Below, one piece after another: positions 34,862 to 42,697 of a stretch of DNA of 64,000 nt. The DNA is from Agaribacillus aureus (lineage in GTDB: Bacteria; Bacteroidota; Bacteroidia; Cytophagales; Cyclobacteriaceae), in assembly GCA_030442055.1 (NCBI GenBank), contig JAUJEB010000001.1, positions 1,364,001-1,428,000 of the forward strand, written 5' to 3'. The notes under the pieces are model-generated. The model was not told where the DNA came from and ran no database searches. It saw only the letters and a program-made list of their open reading frames with translations. Both the position numbers and the translations under genes were made by a program. Within the stretch, counting starts at the first letter, position 1; each line of letters opens with the position of its first letter.

Positions 34862-36763
34862 ATGCCCCGGATTAAACACCAACCTTTATTATCATTATTG
34901 GCTTTACTTTTTTGTGCCAACGCCAGTGTGAGCCAGGTTAAAACATCAGATGACATACCTGCCATACATTCCAATATTCATCAGGATGAAGATGGTCGTC
35001 TTTATATCAATCACAAAGGTGAAAAAATTTATGAAACTCCTCCCAAGGCCACCTATAGGTTAACAGACCTAAAAGGAAATCCTAAGGGTACGGATACAGG
35101 GATTTCGTTTGACTTCAATAATCCGGATCTTCATGGCAAAATGTATTACGGATTTATTCCCTATGGCGACGCCAAACACCCCTTGCCTGTCTACTTTAAA
35201 ACTGAGGCGAAAATCGAAAACGGAAAAAGTGCCATTAACATTGCCGAAATGAGGGGAAAATATGATATGATCGGCTGGGAACAATCCGAGAAGGGAACTG
35301 TCGGCTACCGGATAGTCGATAGTCGTGGCACTACGGTTTACGATGGAAAAATTACTTTCAAAGGAAAAGGTCCATTCGAAATTGATCACACCTTGATCGA
35401 AGGTCCGTTTGTCAATCGCCTCACACCGGACGGTGCCACTATATCATTCGAAACCAATCTTGAAACAGCGGCAAAAATCATTGTCAATGGCCGCACTTTT
35501 AATGGTGACGTCAACACACATCATGAAATCTTAGTAAGTGGCCTGGAACCAAATAAAAAGTACAACTATGAAGTAATTTTTGGCAACACACACCAGGAGT
35601 TCTATTTGACCACTGCTCCTTTGCCCGGAACACGTTCTTCATTTAAATTTTCCTATGCCAGCGACTCCCGCAACGGCAAAGGCGGAGGGGAAAGAAATGT
35701 ACATGGTGCCAATTTTTATATTATGAAAAAAATCATGGCCCTGTCAAAGCAGCAAAATGTTGCTTTCACTCAATTTTCCGGTGATCTGATTAATGGGTAT
35801 TTGACAGATAAAGGAGAGATCAACCTCCAATACGCCAATTGGAAAAGGGCTGTCGAACCCTTCTGGCACTATTTCCCTGTTTATATAAGTATGGGTAATC
35901 ACGAAATATTATACAGAAGGTTTGATAACAAACAGGGGCAAAATGTGGCGCGCATAGACCGGTTCCCCTATAAAACCGAATCTGCGGAAGCTGTATTTGC
36001 CGCAAACTTTGTCAATCCCGAGAATGGTCCGGTAAGTGAAGACGGCGCTATTTATGATCCCAACCCTATGGTTAGCGATTTTCCGCCATATGCTGAAAAT
36101 GTATTTTATTATACTTATGATAACGTCGCAGTTATTGTACTTAACTCCAATTATTTCTTTTCGCCATCTTTTGCTTCGATTCCCCATTTGGGAGGCGGGT
36201 TGCATGGCTACATCATGGATCAGCAATTGAGTTGGCTGGAATCTACGCTGCAGACGCTGGAGGTGGATAATAATATTGATCATATTTTTTTAACCCAACA
36301 TACTCCTTTCTTTCCCAACGGAGGGCATGTAAAAGATGATATGTGGTATAACGGACAAAATAGCTTTCGCCCCTATGTTGCGGGGGAACCACTTGCCCAT
36401 GGAATTATTGAAAGGCGCGATCAACTACTTGATTTAATTGTCAATAAAAGCAGTAAAGTGATTGCTATTTTAACAGGAGATGAACACAACTATGCCCGAA
36501 CCGAGATCGGGCCAAATACCAACATTTATCCCAAAAATTATAACAACCCTAAAGTGAAATTAAGCCGAACCATTTTTCAAATTAATAATGGCGCTGCCGG
36601 TGCGCCTTATTATGCGCAGGAACCTACCCCCTGGTCCTCTTTTGTCAGTGGATTTACGACGCAAAATGCATTGGTTTTATTTCATGTTTCAGGCGATACG
36701 CTGGAAGTAGAGGTAATCAATCCGGACACATTGGAAAAGTTTGACAGTTATAAATTACGTTAA
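34862..36763 (+). CDS. Secreted metallophosphoesterase, purple-acid-phosphatase-like
   Basis: A 633-residue exported enzyme with a signal peptide (L-L-S-L-L-A-L-L-F-C-A-N-A). An N-terminal region of about 170 residues is unassigned. A fibronectin-III-like PAP N-domain follows (about 180-255, with V-S-G-L-E-P-N-K-K-Y-N-Y-E-V). The calcineurin-like catalytic domain has S-Y-A-S-D-S-R-N-G, S-G-D-L-I-N-G (metal Asp), M-G-N-H-E (Asn-His), T-Q-H-T-P-F-F and T-G-D-E-H-N-Y. The two metal-binding His clusters and the domain order match PAP-type phosphoesterases; substrate unknown. A TATATTTG -7-like element (34825-34832) lies 30 bases before the ATG. A small membrane gene follows after 5 bases. Confidence 0.87.
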   Translation: MPRIKHQPLLSLLALLFCANASVSQVKTSDDIPAIHSNIHQDEDGRLYINHKGEKIYETPPKATYRLTDLKGNPKGTDTGISFDFNNPDLHGKMYYGFIPYGDAKHPLPVYFKTEAKIENGKSAINIAEMRGKYDMIGWEQSEKGTVGYRIVDSRGTTVYDGKITFKGKGPFEIDHTLIEGPFVNRLTPDGATISFETNLETAAKIIVNGRTFNGDVNTHHEILVSGLEPNKKYNYEVIFGNTHQEFYLTTAPLPGTRSSFKFSYASDSRNGKGGGERNVHGANFYIMKKIMALSKQQNVAFTQFSGDLINGYLTDKGEINLQYANWKRAVEPFWHYFPVYISMGNHEILYRRFDNKQGQNVARIDRFPYKTESAEAVFAANFVNPENGPVSEDGAIYDPNPMVSDFPPYAENVFYYTYDNVAVIVLNSNYFFSPSFASIPHLGGGLHGYIMDQQLSWLESTLQTLEVDNNIDHIFLTQHTPFFPNGGHVKDDMWYNGQNSFRPYVAGEPLAHGIIERRDQLLDLIVNKSSKVIAILTGDEHNYARTEIGPNTNIYPKNYNNPKVKLSRTIFQINNGAAGAPYYAQEPTPWSSFVSGFTTQNALVLFHVSGDTLEVEVINPDTLEKFDSYKLR

Positions 36764-36768
36764 CATCG

Positions 36769-37137
36769 ATGAATAGTATAATTTGGATATTAAGAATTGG
36801 CGTTTTTGGCATTTTTTTCGGGCATGGCATCCTGGCATTAAATATAAACGAAAAATGGCTTAGCTACCTGGGTGTAGTGGGCTTCAGTGAAAGTCTGGGA
36901 GTCAAGATAATGCCATTAATCGGCTGTTTGGATATCGTCGTAGCCGTGGCCACCTTGCTCAAACCCTGGAAACCAGTGCTGATCTGGGCCATTATATGGG
37001 CGTTCTCCACCGCATTGGTCAGGCCTATAGCCGGTGAGTCTATCTGGGCATTTGTGGAAAGAGCGGGGAATTGGGCTACTCCTGCTGCCCTGCTGTGGCT
37101 GACTACCAATAAAGAAAAATTTCAGGAGGTGGGCTAA
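36769..37137 (+). CDS. DoxX-like four-helix membrane protein
   Basis: A 122-residue protein with four hydrophobic helices: I-I-W-I-L-R-I-G-V-F-G-I-F-F-G-H-G at the N-terminus (the G-H-G is typical of DoxX-like proteins), then around residues 44-65, 66-85 and 98-118. Its start is 5 bases after the phosphatase stop, so the two genes are surely co-transcribed and probably translationally coupled. DoxX-like proteins are linked to quinol or redox complexes, but small members like this are mostly uncharacterised. It may anchor or support the phosphatase, an inference from position only. Confidence 0.72.
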   Translation: MNSIIWILRIGVFGIFFGHGILALNINEKWLSYLGVVGFSESLGVKIMPLIGCLDIVVAVATLLKPWKPVLIWAIIWAFSTALVRPIAGESIWAFVERAGNWATPAALLWLTTNKEKFQEVG

Positions 37138-37245
37138 AGTCCCAACATCGACTTTTATAAGATGGGTTAAATACAATTTTTTTATTGGGGATACGCTTTT
37201 ATTTCCCGGAAGCACCTACCTGGAAAAAGCTTTTGAGGTTAATTA

Positions 37246-38052
37246 TCATTTCTTCATGACGGCATTGATGGCTTTTCTCACAGAGCCATACTGTTCCAGT
37301 AAGTGACTTGCTTCTCCTTCCGGAATAGACAATTCTTCCATTAACATTTTAACGCCGCGCTTCACCAGTTTGACGTTACTCAATTGCATATCCACCATTT
37401 TGTTGCCTTTGACCCTTCCAAGTTTGATCATTACGGCAGTAGAAATCATATTTAACACCAGCTTTTGAGCAGTACCTGCCTTCATTCGGGTACTTCCGGT
37501 CACAAACTCCGGTCCTACTACTACTTCTATGGCAATGTCTGAATTTTTACTAAGCTCCGAATCCAAATTGCAGGTAATTCCACCGGTCAATAAGTGATTT
37601 TGCCTGGCTGCCTTCAAGCCTCCGACCACATAAGGGGTTCTTCCCGACGCTGCAATTCCTATGACCACATCATTTTTGTTGATATCATGAGTCTGTAAAT
37701 CTTTCCATGCCTGATCAAAATCATCTTCCGCAAATTCCACTGCTTTTCTGATAGCTTCATCTCCGCCAGCCATGATTCCGATCACCAGGCCATGTGGCAC
37801 CCCATAGGTAGGCGGACATTCAGAGGCGTCAAGAATTCCCAGTCTGCCACTGGTACCCGCCCCAATATAAAAAAGCCTGCCTCCTTTTTGCATTCTTTCC
37901 ACAATAGCATTCACTAGCTTTTCAATCCTTGGAATCTGCTTTTCCACGGCAGAGGCTACCGTTTTATCCTCTCTGTTAATATTATCTAATAACTCGGCGG
38001 TGGGCATTTTCTCCAGGTCCTGGTAATTTGATGACGATTCGGTAATGCTCAT
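37246..38052 (-). CDS. murQ: N-acetylmuramic acid 6-phosphate etherase
   Basis: A 268-residue SIS-domain lyase that splits MurNAc-6-phosphate into GlcNAc-6-phosphate and D-lactate in peptidoglycan recycling. The core is G-G-R-L-F-Y-I-G-A-G-T-S-G-R-L-G-I-L-D-A-S-E (near residue 58) and P-P-T-Y-G, the family signature. Then come V-I-G-I-A-A-S-G-R-T-P-Y-V near 129, and T-G-S-T-R-M-K-A-G-T-A-Q-K near 192. The fold and length are normal. No transporter or anhydro-muropeptide kinase is next to it. A short palindrome (38083-38097) lies 31 bases before its start. It converges with the DoxX-like gene. Confidence 0.97.
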   Translation of the reverse strand: MSITESSSNYQDLEKMPTAELLDNINREDKTVASAVEKQIPRIEKLVNAIVERMQKGGRLFYIGAGTSGRLGILDASECPPTYGVPHGLVIGIMAGGDEAIRKAVEFAEDDFDQAWKDLQTHDINKNDVVIGIAASGRTPYVVGGLKAARQNHLLTGGITCNLDSELSKNSDIAIEVVVGPEFVTGSTRMKAGTAQKLVLNMISTAVMIKLGRVKGNKMVDMQLSNVKLVKRGVKMLMEELSIPEGEASHLLEQYGSVRKAINAVMKK

Positions 38053-38082
38053 GTGAATAATATAACTTAATCTCTAACTACA

Positions 38083-38097
38083 ATTGCGTGGTGCAAT
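38083..38097. promoter_or_regulatory. Palindrome upstream of murQ
   Basis: ATTGC-GTGGT-GCAAT, perfect 5-bp arms around a 5-base centre, about 30 bases before the leftward murQ ATG. Placement suggests an operator; no known factor is implied. Confidence 0.35.
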
Positions 38098-38351
38098 ATT
38101 AATAAATGATTACAAAGATGCTAATTACTAATATTATTTCTCCTACAAAAACCCATTAAAAACAGCATATTTACAGTAATTAAGTTAAAATGAGGTTTTG
38201 CTGGCTTCCTTAAACTTCATTTTCGGTACTGACAACCAGCAAATAGTGCAATCCACCGAAAATTCTTGCATGTGAGCGCATGGCCCTTGATATTTACTTT
38301 CTGCTCCCTTTAAAATAAATATATTTAGAAAATCAACAAAACCATTGAACT

Positions 38352-39365
38352 ATGAAAAAGATGTACATTTTAACGATGGTATCTTACATACTTGTTCTTG
38401 TTCCTGCCCTCGGTCAGGAAGCTAAAACAAGCAATGAGGAGGTAGATGATTCGATTTCCCAGGTTTCCGAAAAAAAATTCGACAGATTTGTCAATAACCA
38501 GGAAGAAGACAGAAAAATTGAAATCATAGAATTAGAGGTTTATCCGGTGGAAGTCAGCCAAGAGATAAAAACCATGAGCAAAGGGGAAAATACAGCGGTC
38601 ATTGTCAAAATCCCTGAGGCAGACATTGAGGCCGTTCAAAAGGGGTGGCAAAAGGTCATCAGAAACAAAACCAAATCAAAAATCCGAAAAGACCTGAACG
38701 AAACCTGGATAGCCAGCACCCTACTACCCCAAATTTATCAGGAACCTATGGCGGTATATGGCAAAATTATCGCTACCCAGCAAGGTGTCGATGTCATCGC
38801 CTTTTTTGCTGTCGACAGTGTTTTCATCAATGACAAAGACGATAAGGATAAAATCACCTCTGCCAGCCAATTTATGCATGAGTTTGGCGTAAGCCAATAT
38901 AAATTAGCGGTGAAAGGTCAATTGAAAGGCGAAGAAAAAAAACTAAAAACGCTGAAGCAAAGACTGGCAAAATTGCAGAAGGAAAACGAGAAATTGCACA
39001 AAAGCATCAAGGCCAATGAGTCTAACATTATCAACAGGGAAAGTGACATTGAAGTCAATAGATCCGATCAGGCCATTAAAAGCAAAGAAGTAGAAAAACA
39101 TAAACTGGAGGCTTCTGCTATAGGAGATCCCGAAGAGGAAAAAGCCGCCAAAAAAGCCCTGAAGGATAAAGAGAAAGAAAAGAAAAAATTGCAAAAACAA
39201 AATCAGGAAATGCATAAGGACATCGCCAAGTACAGGGCTGAAATCGAAAAGGCCAAAAGAGAGATCCAGTTTAACCTGGACAATCAGGCTATGGAAAACG
39301 AGGCGATCAAAAAACAGATCGTGATGGTAAGAGCAGTAGAAAATAAATTAAACAGTATAAAGTAA
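38352..39365 (+). CDS. Exported coiled-coil protein of unknown function
   Basis: A 337-residue protein with a signal peptide (M-K-K-M-Y-I-L-T-M-V-S-Y-I-L-V-L-V-P-A-L-G-Q). Residues about 55-190 form a mixed domain (I-E-I-I-E-L-E-V-Y-P-V-E-V, F-F-A-V-D-S-V-F-I-N). Residues about 195-335 are a long charged coiled coil dense in Lys and Glu (L-K-Q-R-L-A-K-L-Q-K-E-N-E-K-L-H-K, E-K-E-K-K-K-L-Q-K-Q-N-Q-E). No enzyme motif is recognised. It probably acts in the periplasm as a scaffold. It is divergent from murQ by 299 bases and ends at a terminator. Confidence 0.72.
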   Translation: MKKMYILTMVSYILVLVPALGQEAKTSNEEVDDSISQVSEKKFDRFVNNQEEDRKIEIIELEVYPVEVSQEIKTMSKGENTAVIVKIPEADIEAVQKGWQKVIRNKTKSKIRKDLNETWIASTLLPQIYQEPMAVYGKIIATQQGVDVIAFFAVDSVFINDKDDKDKITSASQFMHEFGVSQYKLAVKGQLKGEEKKLKTLKQRLAKLQKENEKLHKSIKANESNIINRESDIEVNRSDQAIKSKEVEKHKLEASAIGDPEEEKAAKKALKDKEKEKKKLQKQNQEMHKDIAKYRAEIEKAKREIQFNLDNQAMENEAIKKQIVMVRAVENKLNSIK

Positions 39366-39389
39366 CACGATTTTCAAAATCTTAAAGGG

Positions 39390-39428
39390 AAGCCTTTTAA
39401 AGTCGACAGAGATTTTGGAAGGCTTTTT
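39390..39428 (+). terminator. Terminator after the coiled-coil gene
   Basis: AAGCCTT (39390-39396) pairs with AAGGCTT (39419-39425) across a 22-base loop, followed by TTTTTC. The long loop weakens it, but placement 25 bases after the stop supports it. Confidence 0.65.
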
Positions 39429-39549
39429 CATTTTACCCGATTTTTAACATGGAGTACCTGACTAATCCATGATTTAAAAATCCGCGCCATAATGAAGGAA
39501 ATACATTAAATAAATCCACTAAAAGGGAAAAATAACCATTTGTACTTTT

Positions 39550-39583
39550 TTTGCACCGGTGGCACGGAAATTGAATATATTTG
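39550..39583 (+). promoter_or_regulatory. Promoter region of the M1 peptidase gene
   Basis: TTTG (39550-39553), a 22-base spacer, then TATATTTG (39576-39583): a Bacteroidota -33/-7 pair with a slightly long spacer. It overlaps TGGCAC-GGAAA-TTGA (39560-39574), which resembles a sigma-54 element but has GA where -12 GC is needed. GGTGGCACGG here is also present before groES. Confidence 0.5.
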
Positions 39584-39637
39584 TAGACCTTAAACGTCTT
39601 TAATTAAGCAACAAAATCCTAAATACTGAATCGCGAA

Positions 39638-41878
39638 ATGAAGAAAATCCTGCTAATTACGGTGACTTTTTTCACCAGCCAAATGGTTATCGCCCAAGGA
39701 GAATACGGCGCAAAGTTTGAGCAACTAGGCACACAATTGCCTACCCCAAATACCTATCGAACAGGCTCCGGCGCTCCGGGGCCAGACTATTGGCAGCAAC
39801 AAGCCGATTATCACATCAACGTAGAGTTGGACGATGAAAATCAACGAATCATCGGGTCAGAAACCATTACCTATACGCACAGGGCACCGGAGCCCCTGGA
39901 TTACTTATGGGTACAACTGGACCAGAACGTAAGAGCCAGTAATTCCGACAGTCCCAAAATCAAAACTTTAAGTATTCGAAATGACTCTATTCCCACCAAG
40001 TTTTTTCAAACCTATGTGCTGGACGATGTGGACTACGAAGGGGGATATCAAATTAAATCGGTAAAAGACCATGCAGGTAAAAACCTCCCCTATGTCATCA
40101 ACAAAACCATGATGCGGGTAGAAATTCCGGCACCTTTAAAAACCGGTGAGCAATTCGTTTTATCTATTGACTGGTCCTACAATATTTATGACCGAATGAT
40201 GGTCGATGGACGAGGTGGGTATGAATATTTTCCTGAAGATGGAAATTATGCCTACACCATAGCACAGTGGTTTCCCAGAATGTGCGTATATGATGATGTC
40301 AATGGCTGGCAAAACAAACAGTTTTTAGGAAGGGGAGAATTTGCCCTGCCATTTGGCCATTATGTGGTAAACATTACAGCGCCGGCCGATCACGTAGTTG
40401 GTGCTACCGGAGAGCTGCAAAACCCACAGGCTGTATTGACCAAAGAACAACTAGCCCGCCTTGATAAAGCAAAAAAGAATTATGATAAGCCGGTAATCAT
40501 TATTTCTCAAAAAGATGCGGAAGCCAATGAAAAAAGCCGCTCTAAGGAGAAAAAGACCTGGATTTATCACGCTGATAATGTAAGAGACTTTGCCTTTGCC
40601 AGTTCCAGAAAATACATATGGGACGCCATGGCTGTTAAAATCGGGGACAAATCGCCGCTGGCCATGTCTTATTATCCCAAAGAAGGCAACCCTTTGTGGG
40701 AAAAAGAATCGACAATTGCGGTAGCCAACACTTTAAAAACCTATTCCAAGTTTACCATTGACTACCCTTATCCGGTGGCTATTTCCGTACATGCTGCCAA
40801 CCAGGGGATGGAATACCCTATGATCTGTTTCAATTACGGCCGCCCAAAGCCCGATGGCACTTATTCCGACCACCTGAGAAGGGGGATGATAGGTGTTATC
40901 ATTCACGAGGTCGGTCATAATTTTTTCCCAATGATCATCAATTCAGACGAAAGGCAATGGACCTGGATGGACGAGGGACTCAACACCTTTGTGGAGCTCA
41001 TGACCAAAAGAGAATATTACCCCGAGTATGCCAACGGATCGGAAACGCCCCAGGGCATTGTGGGCTATATGAAAGGGGAAAAGCAGTTTCAGCGGCCTAT
41101 AATGACTAATTCTGAAAACATTCTGCAATTTGGCAGCAATGCCTACAGCAAGCCATCGGCAGCATTGGTGGTACTGAGAGAATCGGTGATGGGACCTGAG
41201 CTTTTTGATCATGCATTCAAAGAGTACGCTCGAAGGTGGGCCTTTAAACACCCAAAACCCGCAGATTTTTTCAGGACGTTGGAAGATGCTTCAGCCGTTG
41301 ATCTGGATTGGTTTTGGAAAGGATGGTTTTATAGTACCGACCATGTGGATATCGCCATTGACGAAGTAAGGTGGTTTAAGGTAAATAATGATAAAAAACA
41401 GCTGGAAAAAAGAGTTAAGGCAAATAAAAAAGGGCCCTTGGGTGGGGTTGAAGATAAAAAAGCAACTGAAAAAGCAATTGATTTTAGCCAGGGTGCCCAG
41501 CCGATTGTATTAACCGACATGCTTCCCGCGTATTATGGAGAGTTTAAAAACCGGGTAGATGATCAGGCCATCAGGGAAAGCTATGCCGACGCCAATTTTT
41601 ATGAAGTCAAACTTAAAAACAAAGGCGGATTGGTAAGCCCTGTAATTATTGAATGGACTTACAAGGACGGCACAAAAGAAATAGAAAAATTACCGGCCGA
41701 AATATGGCGAAAAAACGAAAATGAAATCGTCAAAGTATTTTCCAAATCTAAGGAAGTAGCCAATATCAGCATTGACCCTGACCAGATGACAGCTGACACC
41801 AATACCAATAACAATCATTTTCCCAAAAGAGAAGAGAATTCTAAATTTAACCGGTTTAAAGAGAAATCGGGGAAATAG
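39638..41878 (+). CDS. Exported M1 family (gluzincin) metallopeptidase
   Basis: A 746-residue aminopeptidase-like protein with a signal peptide (M-K-K-I-L-L-I-T-V-T-F-F-T-S-Q-M-V-I-A-Q). The zinc motif is H-E-V-G-H at residues 423-427, with the third ligand Glu446 in W-M-D-E-G-L-N-T-F (H-E-x-x-H, 18 residues, Glu), exactly the M1 spacing. The N-terminal beta saddle (H-I-N-V-E-L-D-D-E-N-Q-R-I-I-G-S-E-T-I-T-Y) and the aromatic G-M-E-Y-P-M region (in place of G-A-M-E-N) are M1-like. The C-terminus (about 640-746) is charged and ends without a T9SS domain. It probably trims peptides in the periplasm or at the surface. Confidence 0.92.
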   Translation: MKKILLITVTFFTSQMVIAQGEYGAKFEQLGTQLPTPNTYRTGSGAPGPDYWQQQADYHINVELDDENQRIIGSETITYTHRAPEPLDYLWVQLDQNVRASNSDSPKIKTLSIRNDSIPTKFFQTYVLDDVDYEGGYQIKSVKDHAGKNLPYVINKTMMRVEIPAPLKTGEQFVLSIDWSYNIYDRMMVDGRGGYEYFPEDGNYAYTIAQWFPRMCVYDDVNGWQNKQFLGRGEFALPFGHYVVNITAPADHVVGATGELQNPQAVLTKEQLARLDKAKKNYDKPVIIISQKDAEANEKSRSKEKKTWIYHADNVRDFAFASSRKYIWDAMAVKIGDKSPLAMSYYPKEGNPLWEKESTIAVANTLKTYSKFTIDYPYPVAISVHAANQGMEYPMICFNYGRPKPDGTYSDHLRRGMIGVIIHEVGHNFFPMIINSDERQWTWMDEGLNTFVELMTKREYYPEYANGSETPQGIVGYMKGEKQFQRPIMTNSENILQFGSNAYSKPSAALVVLRESVMGPELFDHAFKEYARRWAFKHPKPADFFRTLEDASAVDLDWFWKGWFYSTDHVDIAIDEVRWFKVNNDKKQLEKRVKANKKGPLGGVEDKKATEKAIDFSQGAQPIVLTDMLPAYYGEFKNRVDDQAIRESYADANFYEVKLKNKGGLVSPVIIEWTYKDGTKEIEKLPAEIWRKNENEIVKVFSKSKEVANISIDPDQMTADTNTNNNHFPKREENSKFNRFKEKSGK

Positions 41879-41962
41879 GGAGTTGGTTTTGGGTTTCTAA
41901 TGCCTGCCTGGTACTTGGTAATCCCGGCATATAAAAATAACTAAACTGGTAAAACCTTTTGA

Positions 41963-42502
41963 TTAGAGAGGGTTTTCAGTGTTTTTTTGTAGATTGTATT
42001 CAATAAAATCTCCTTCCTTTACATCATATTTATCGCAAAATCCGGCGACGGTCTCGACCACATACAGCGCTTCTTTGAAAGATGGAATAGGGTTTTCGGA
42101 ATAAGGTTGGGTATGTTTATATATGGTAACAATTTCTTTGCCTTTATTGACATAAATAATATCCAATGACAACGGTGTGTTTTTCATCCAGAATGATTGC
42201 TCTCTTTCCTCTTTAAAAATAAATAACATCCCCCGGTCGTCTGGCATAGCGGTGCGGTGCATCATACCCTGGGCACGGTCCTGGGCATTGTCGGCAACCT
42301 CAATGTCAATAAGCCTAATGGTATCTTTGTTTTCCTTCCCAATAAACCAAAGTTGTCCTTCTTTCACAAATTGCGGTTCTGTGGTTTTGCTGTCTTTATG
42401 TTTTATGATGGTCGTCTTCTTTTCAGTCGAACCAAGGAAGTAAATGGCAATGCCTATTAATGCCACCAAGGCTATCCACAACAGTCGATTATTTTTTTTC
42501 AC
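41963..42502 (-). CDS. DUF192 domain exported protein
   Basis: A 179-residue protein with an N-terminal hydrophobic anchor (L-L-W-I-A-L-V-A-L-I-G-I-A-I-Y-F-L). It carries a DUF192 domain over residues about 60-170: I-E-V-A-D-N-A-Q-D-R-A-Q-G-M-M-H-R, then R-G-M-L-F-I-F, F-W-M-K-N-T-P-L-S-L-D-I-I-Y-V and A-L-Y-V-V-E-T-V-A-G-F. These are the defining motifs. Substrate and mechanism are not known. It is convergent with the M1 peptidase (84-base gap) and divergent from the DnaE-like gene. A leftward TAATTTTG at 42540-42547 is a likely -7 element. Confidence 0.88.
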   Translation of the reverse strand: MKKNNRLLWIALVALIGIAIYFLGSTEKKTTIIKHKDSKTTEPQFVKEGQLWFIGKENKDTIRLIDIEVADNAQDRAQGMMHRTAMPDDRGMLFIFKEEREQSFWMKNTPLSLDIIYVNKGKEIVTIYKHTQPYSENPIPSFKEALYVVETVAGFCDKYDVKEGDFIEYNLQKNTENPL

Positions 42503-42631
42503 AGGTTCTTTAATTTTTTTCCTCGCATAAAATTCTTTGCAAAATTATAAAAGCAAAGCAAACCTCTACCACATAAGTTTAAAATTTATTCATCCTGTCT
42601 TATTTGAAACAAATATTTTGCTAATTTTATT

Positions 42632-42648
42632 TACTAATATATTTAGTA
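42632..42648. promoter_or_regulatory. Palindromic operator candidate upstream of the DnaE-like gene
   Basis: TACTAATATATTTAGTA, perfect 6-bp arms (TACTAA/TTAGTA) with centre TATAT, 50 bases before the ATG. A direct repeat TTTAGCTA (42661-42668, 42670-42677) follows. A LexA-like or damage-regulated site is conceivable; sequence alone cannot show it. Confidence 0.4.
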
Positions 42649-42697
42649 TTTACTATTATTTTTAGCTAATTTAGCTATTAACAAATCATTCTTAGGC

